From Kitasatospora aureofaciens (GTDB lineage Bacteria > Actinomycetota > Actinomycetes > Streptomycetales > Streptomycetaceae): 64,000 nucleotides of DNA. Shown here piece by piece: positions 63,652 through 64,000 of the stretch. Numbering within the stretch: the first letter of the stretch is position 1; each line of letters opens with the position of its first letter. The notes beneath the pieces are model-generated. The model was not told the origin of the DNA and made no database searches. It worked only from the letters and a program-made list of their open reading frames with translations. A program made the position numbers and the translations under genes. The stretch spans positions 248,001-312,000 of the forward strand of contig JODU01000003.1 of NCBI GenBank assembly GCA_000720845.1, read 5' to 3'.

Positions 63652-63666
63652 ATTAAATATGAATTA
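63652..63666. promoter_or_regulatory. Shared 15-bp box before the transporter
   Basis: ATTAAATATGAATTA, exact reverse complement of 54984-54998, 62 bp before the transporter start. It ties the transporter to the same regulator as the dgoD operon 9 kb away. Confidence 0.7.
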
Positions 63667-63778
63667 ATCCGGGGTTTCAATGGTGGCCCCGGTCACAGCG
63701 GGAAGACCGCCCCGTACCGGCGCAGTGCCGCGCTGTCACGCCCCTCGTCGGCCACGGGCTCGCATCGGGGGCTTCGCC

Positions 63779-64000
63779 TCAGCGGCTGGAGAGCCGCTCG
63801 TCGAGGGAGTCCGCGGCCTGCGAGGCGGCCCAGGAGGCCGGCAGGCGCAGGCCCTCCTCGGACGGCGAGCCGGGCTCGGCGGTATGGATCAGCAGGGTGA
63901 GGCCGGGCTCGGCGTCGACGGCCGAGCCGTGCCAGGAGAGGGTGAGGTCGCCGACGACGGAGTGGTGGAAGCGTTTGCTGTCGGTGCCGGTGCCGGTGCC
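63779..64000 (-). CDS. MmyB-type regulator, C-terminal part (5' end outside window)
   Basis: The last 73 residues are visible: SKRFHHSVVGDLTLSWHGSA, then LLIHTAEPGSPSEEGLRLPA, closely resembling the end of the MmyB-type regulator at 52033 (VGHLELTFQSL; VYTAEPGTPSEDRLKI). The HTH lies beyond the right edge. A run of Gly-Thr codons (GGC ACC x3) occurs at the visible start. Confidence 0.82.
   Translation of the reverse strand, partial: GTGTGTDSKRFHHSVVGDLTLSWHGSAVDAEPGLTLLIHTAEPGSPSEEGLRLPASWAASQAADSLDERLSSR

Overview
The window is high-GC actinobacterial chromosome, almost certainly Streptomyces. The grounds are GC-rich third codon positions, many GTG starts, genes packed with 4-bp ATGA/GTGA overlaps, and gene orders I know from Streptomyces: the malate synthase / IclR / allantoinase / allantoicase block, and the GntR / CUT2-type sugar ABC / ROK kinase / SNF2 / SWIM block. 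It reads as a chromosome-arm catabolic region: mostly substrate-specific degradation operons, each beside its own regulator. I see no tRNA, rRNA, CRISPR, IS element or prophage.

Layout. 1-3400: a truncated SDR divergent from a TetR regulator, a mycothiol-dependent-isomerase-like protein and a HipA-type kinase. 3400-10000: purine/glyoxylate block (malate synthase, MobA-like nucleotidyltransferase, DUF5955 protein, AllR-type IclR regulator, allantoinase, allantoicase). 10000-13900: SDR, secreted RNase Sa-type ribonuclease, small membrane protein, NarL-type two-component system, and a 29-bp tandem array copied from the end of the response-regulator gene. 13900-20750: sugar uptake block (Gfo/Idh/MocA oxidoreductase, GntR regulator, lipoprotein/permease/ATPase, ROK kinase, membrane protein). 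20850-26420: SNF2 helicase and SWIM protein, translationally coupled. 26490-32090: 4-hydroxyproline catabolism with an FCD-GntR regulator. 32210-36060: ABC half-transporter and a Tat-exported GH3 enzyme. 36057-39505: carnitine-to-betaine operon with a fused XRE-TetR regulator. 40700-50195: nine-gene putative aromatic ring-cleavage operon divergent from a LysR gene. 50217-51365: decayed DNA with LacI and P450 remnants. 51465-54054: acetyltransferase, MmyB-type regulator and aldo/keto reductase. 54100-63670: galactonate/aldonate (De Ley-Doudoroff type) cluster with polyol transporter. 63779-64000: end of a second MmyB-type regulator.

How the genes work together. AllR-like sites before both malate synthase and allantoinase tie allantoin breakdown (allantoin to allantoate to ureidoglycolate, then glyoxylate) to glyoxylate assimilation. 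The hydroxyproline set covers epimerase, three-subunit dehydrogenase and deaminase, but lacks the last semialdehyde dehydrogenase. The carnitine set makes acetoacetate, for which a CoA-transferase pair lies next door, although that pair sits in the aromatic operon. The galactonate set covers dehydrogenases, lactonase, dehydratase, kinase and aldolase. The least explained parts are the aromatic operon, whose substrate I cannot name, and the SNF2/SWIM pair. All functional calls come from reading motifs; no database search was run.
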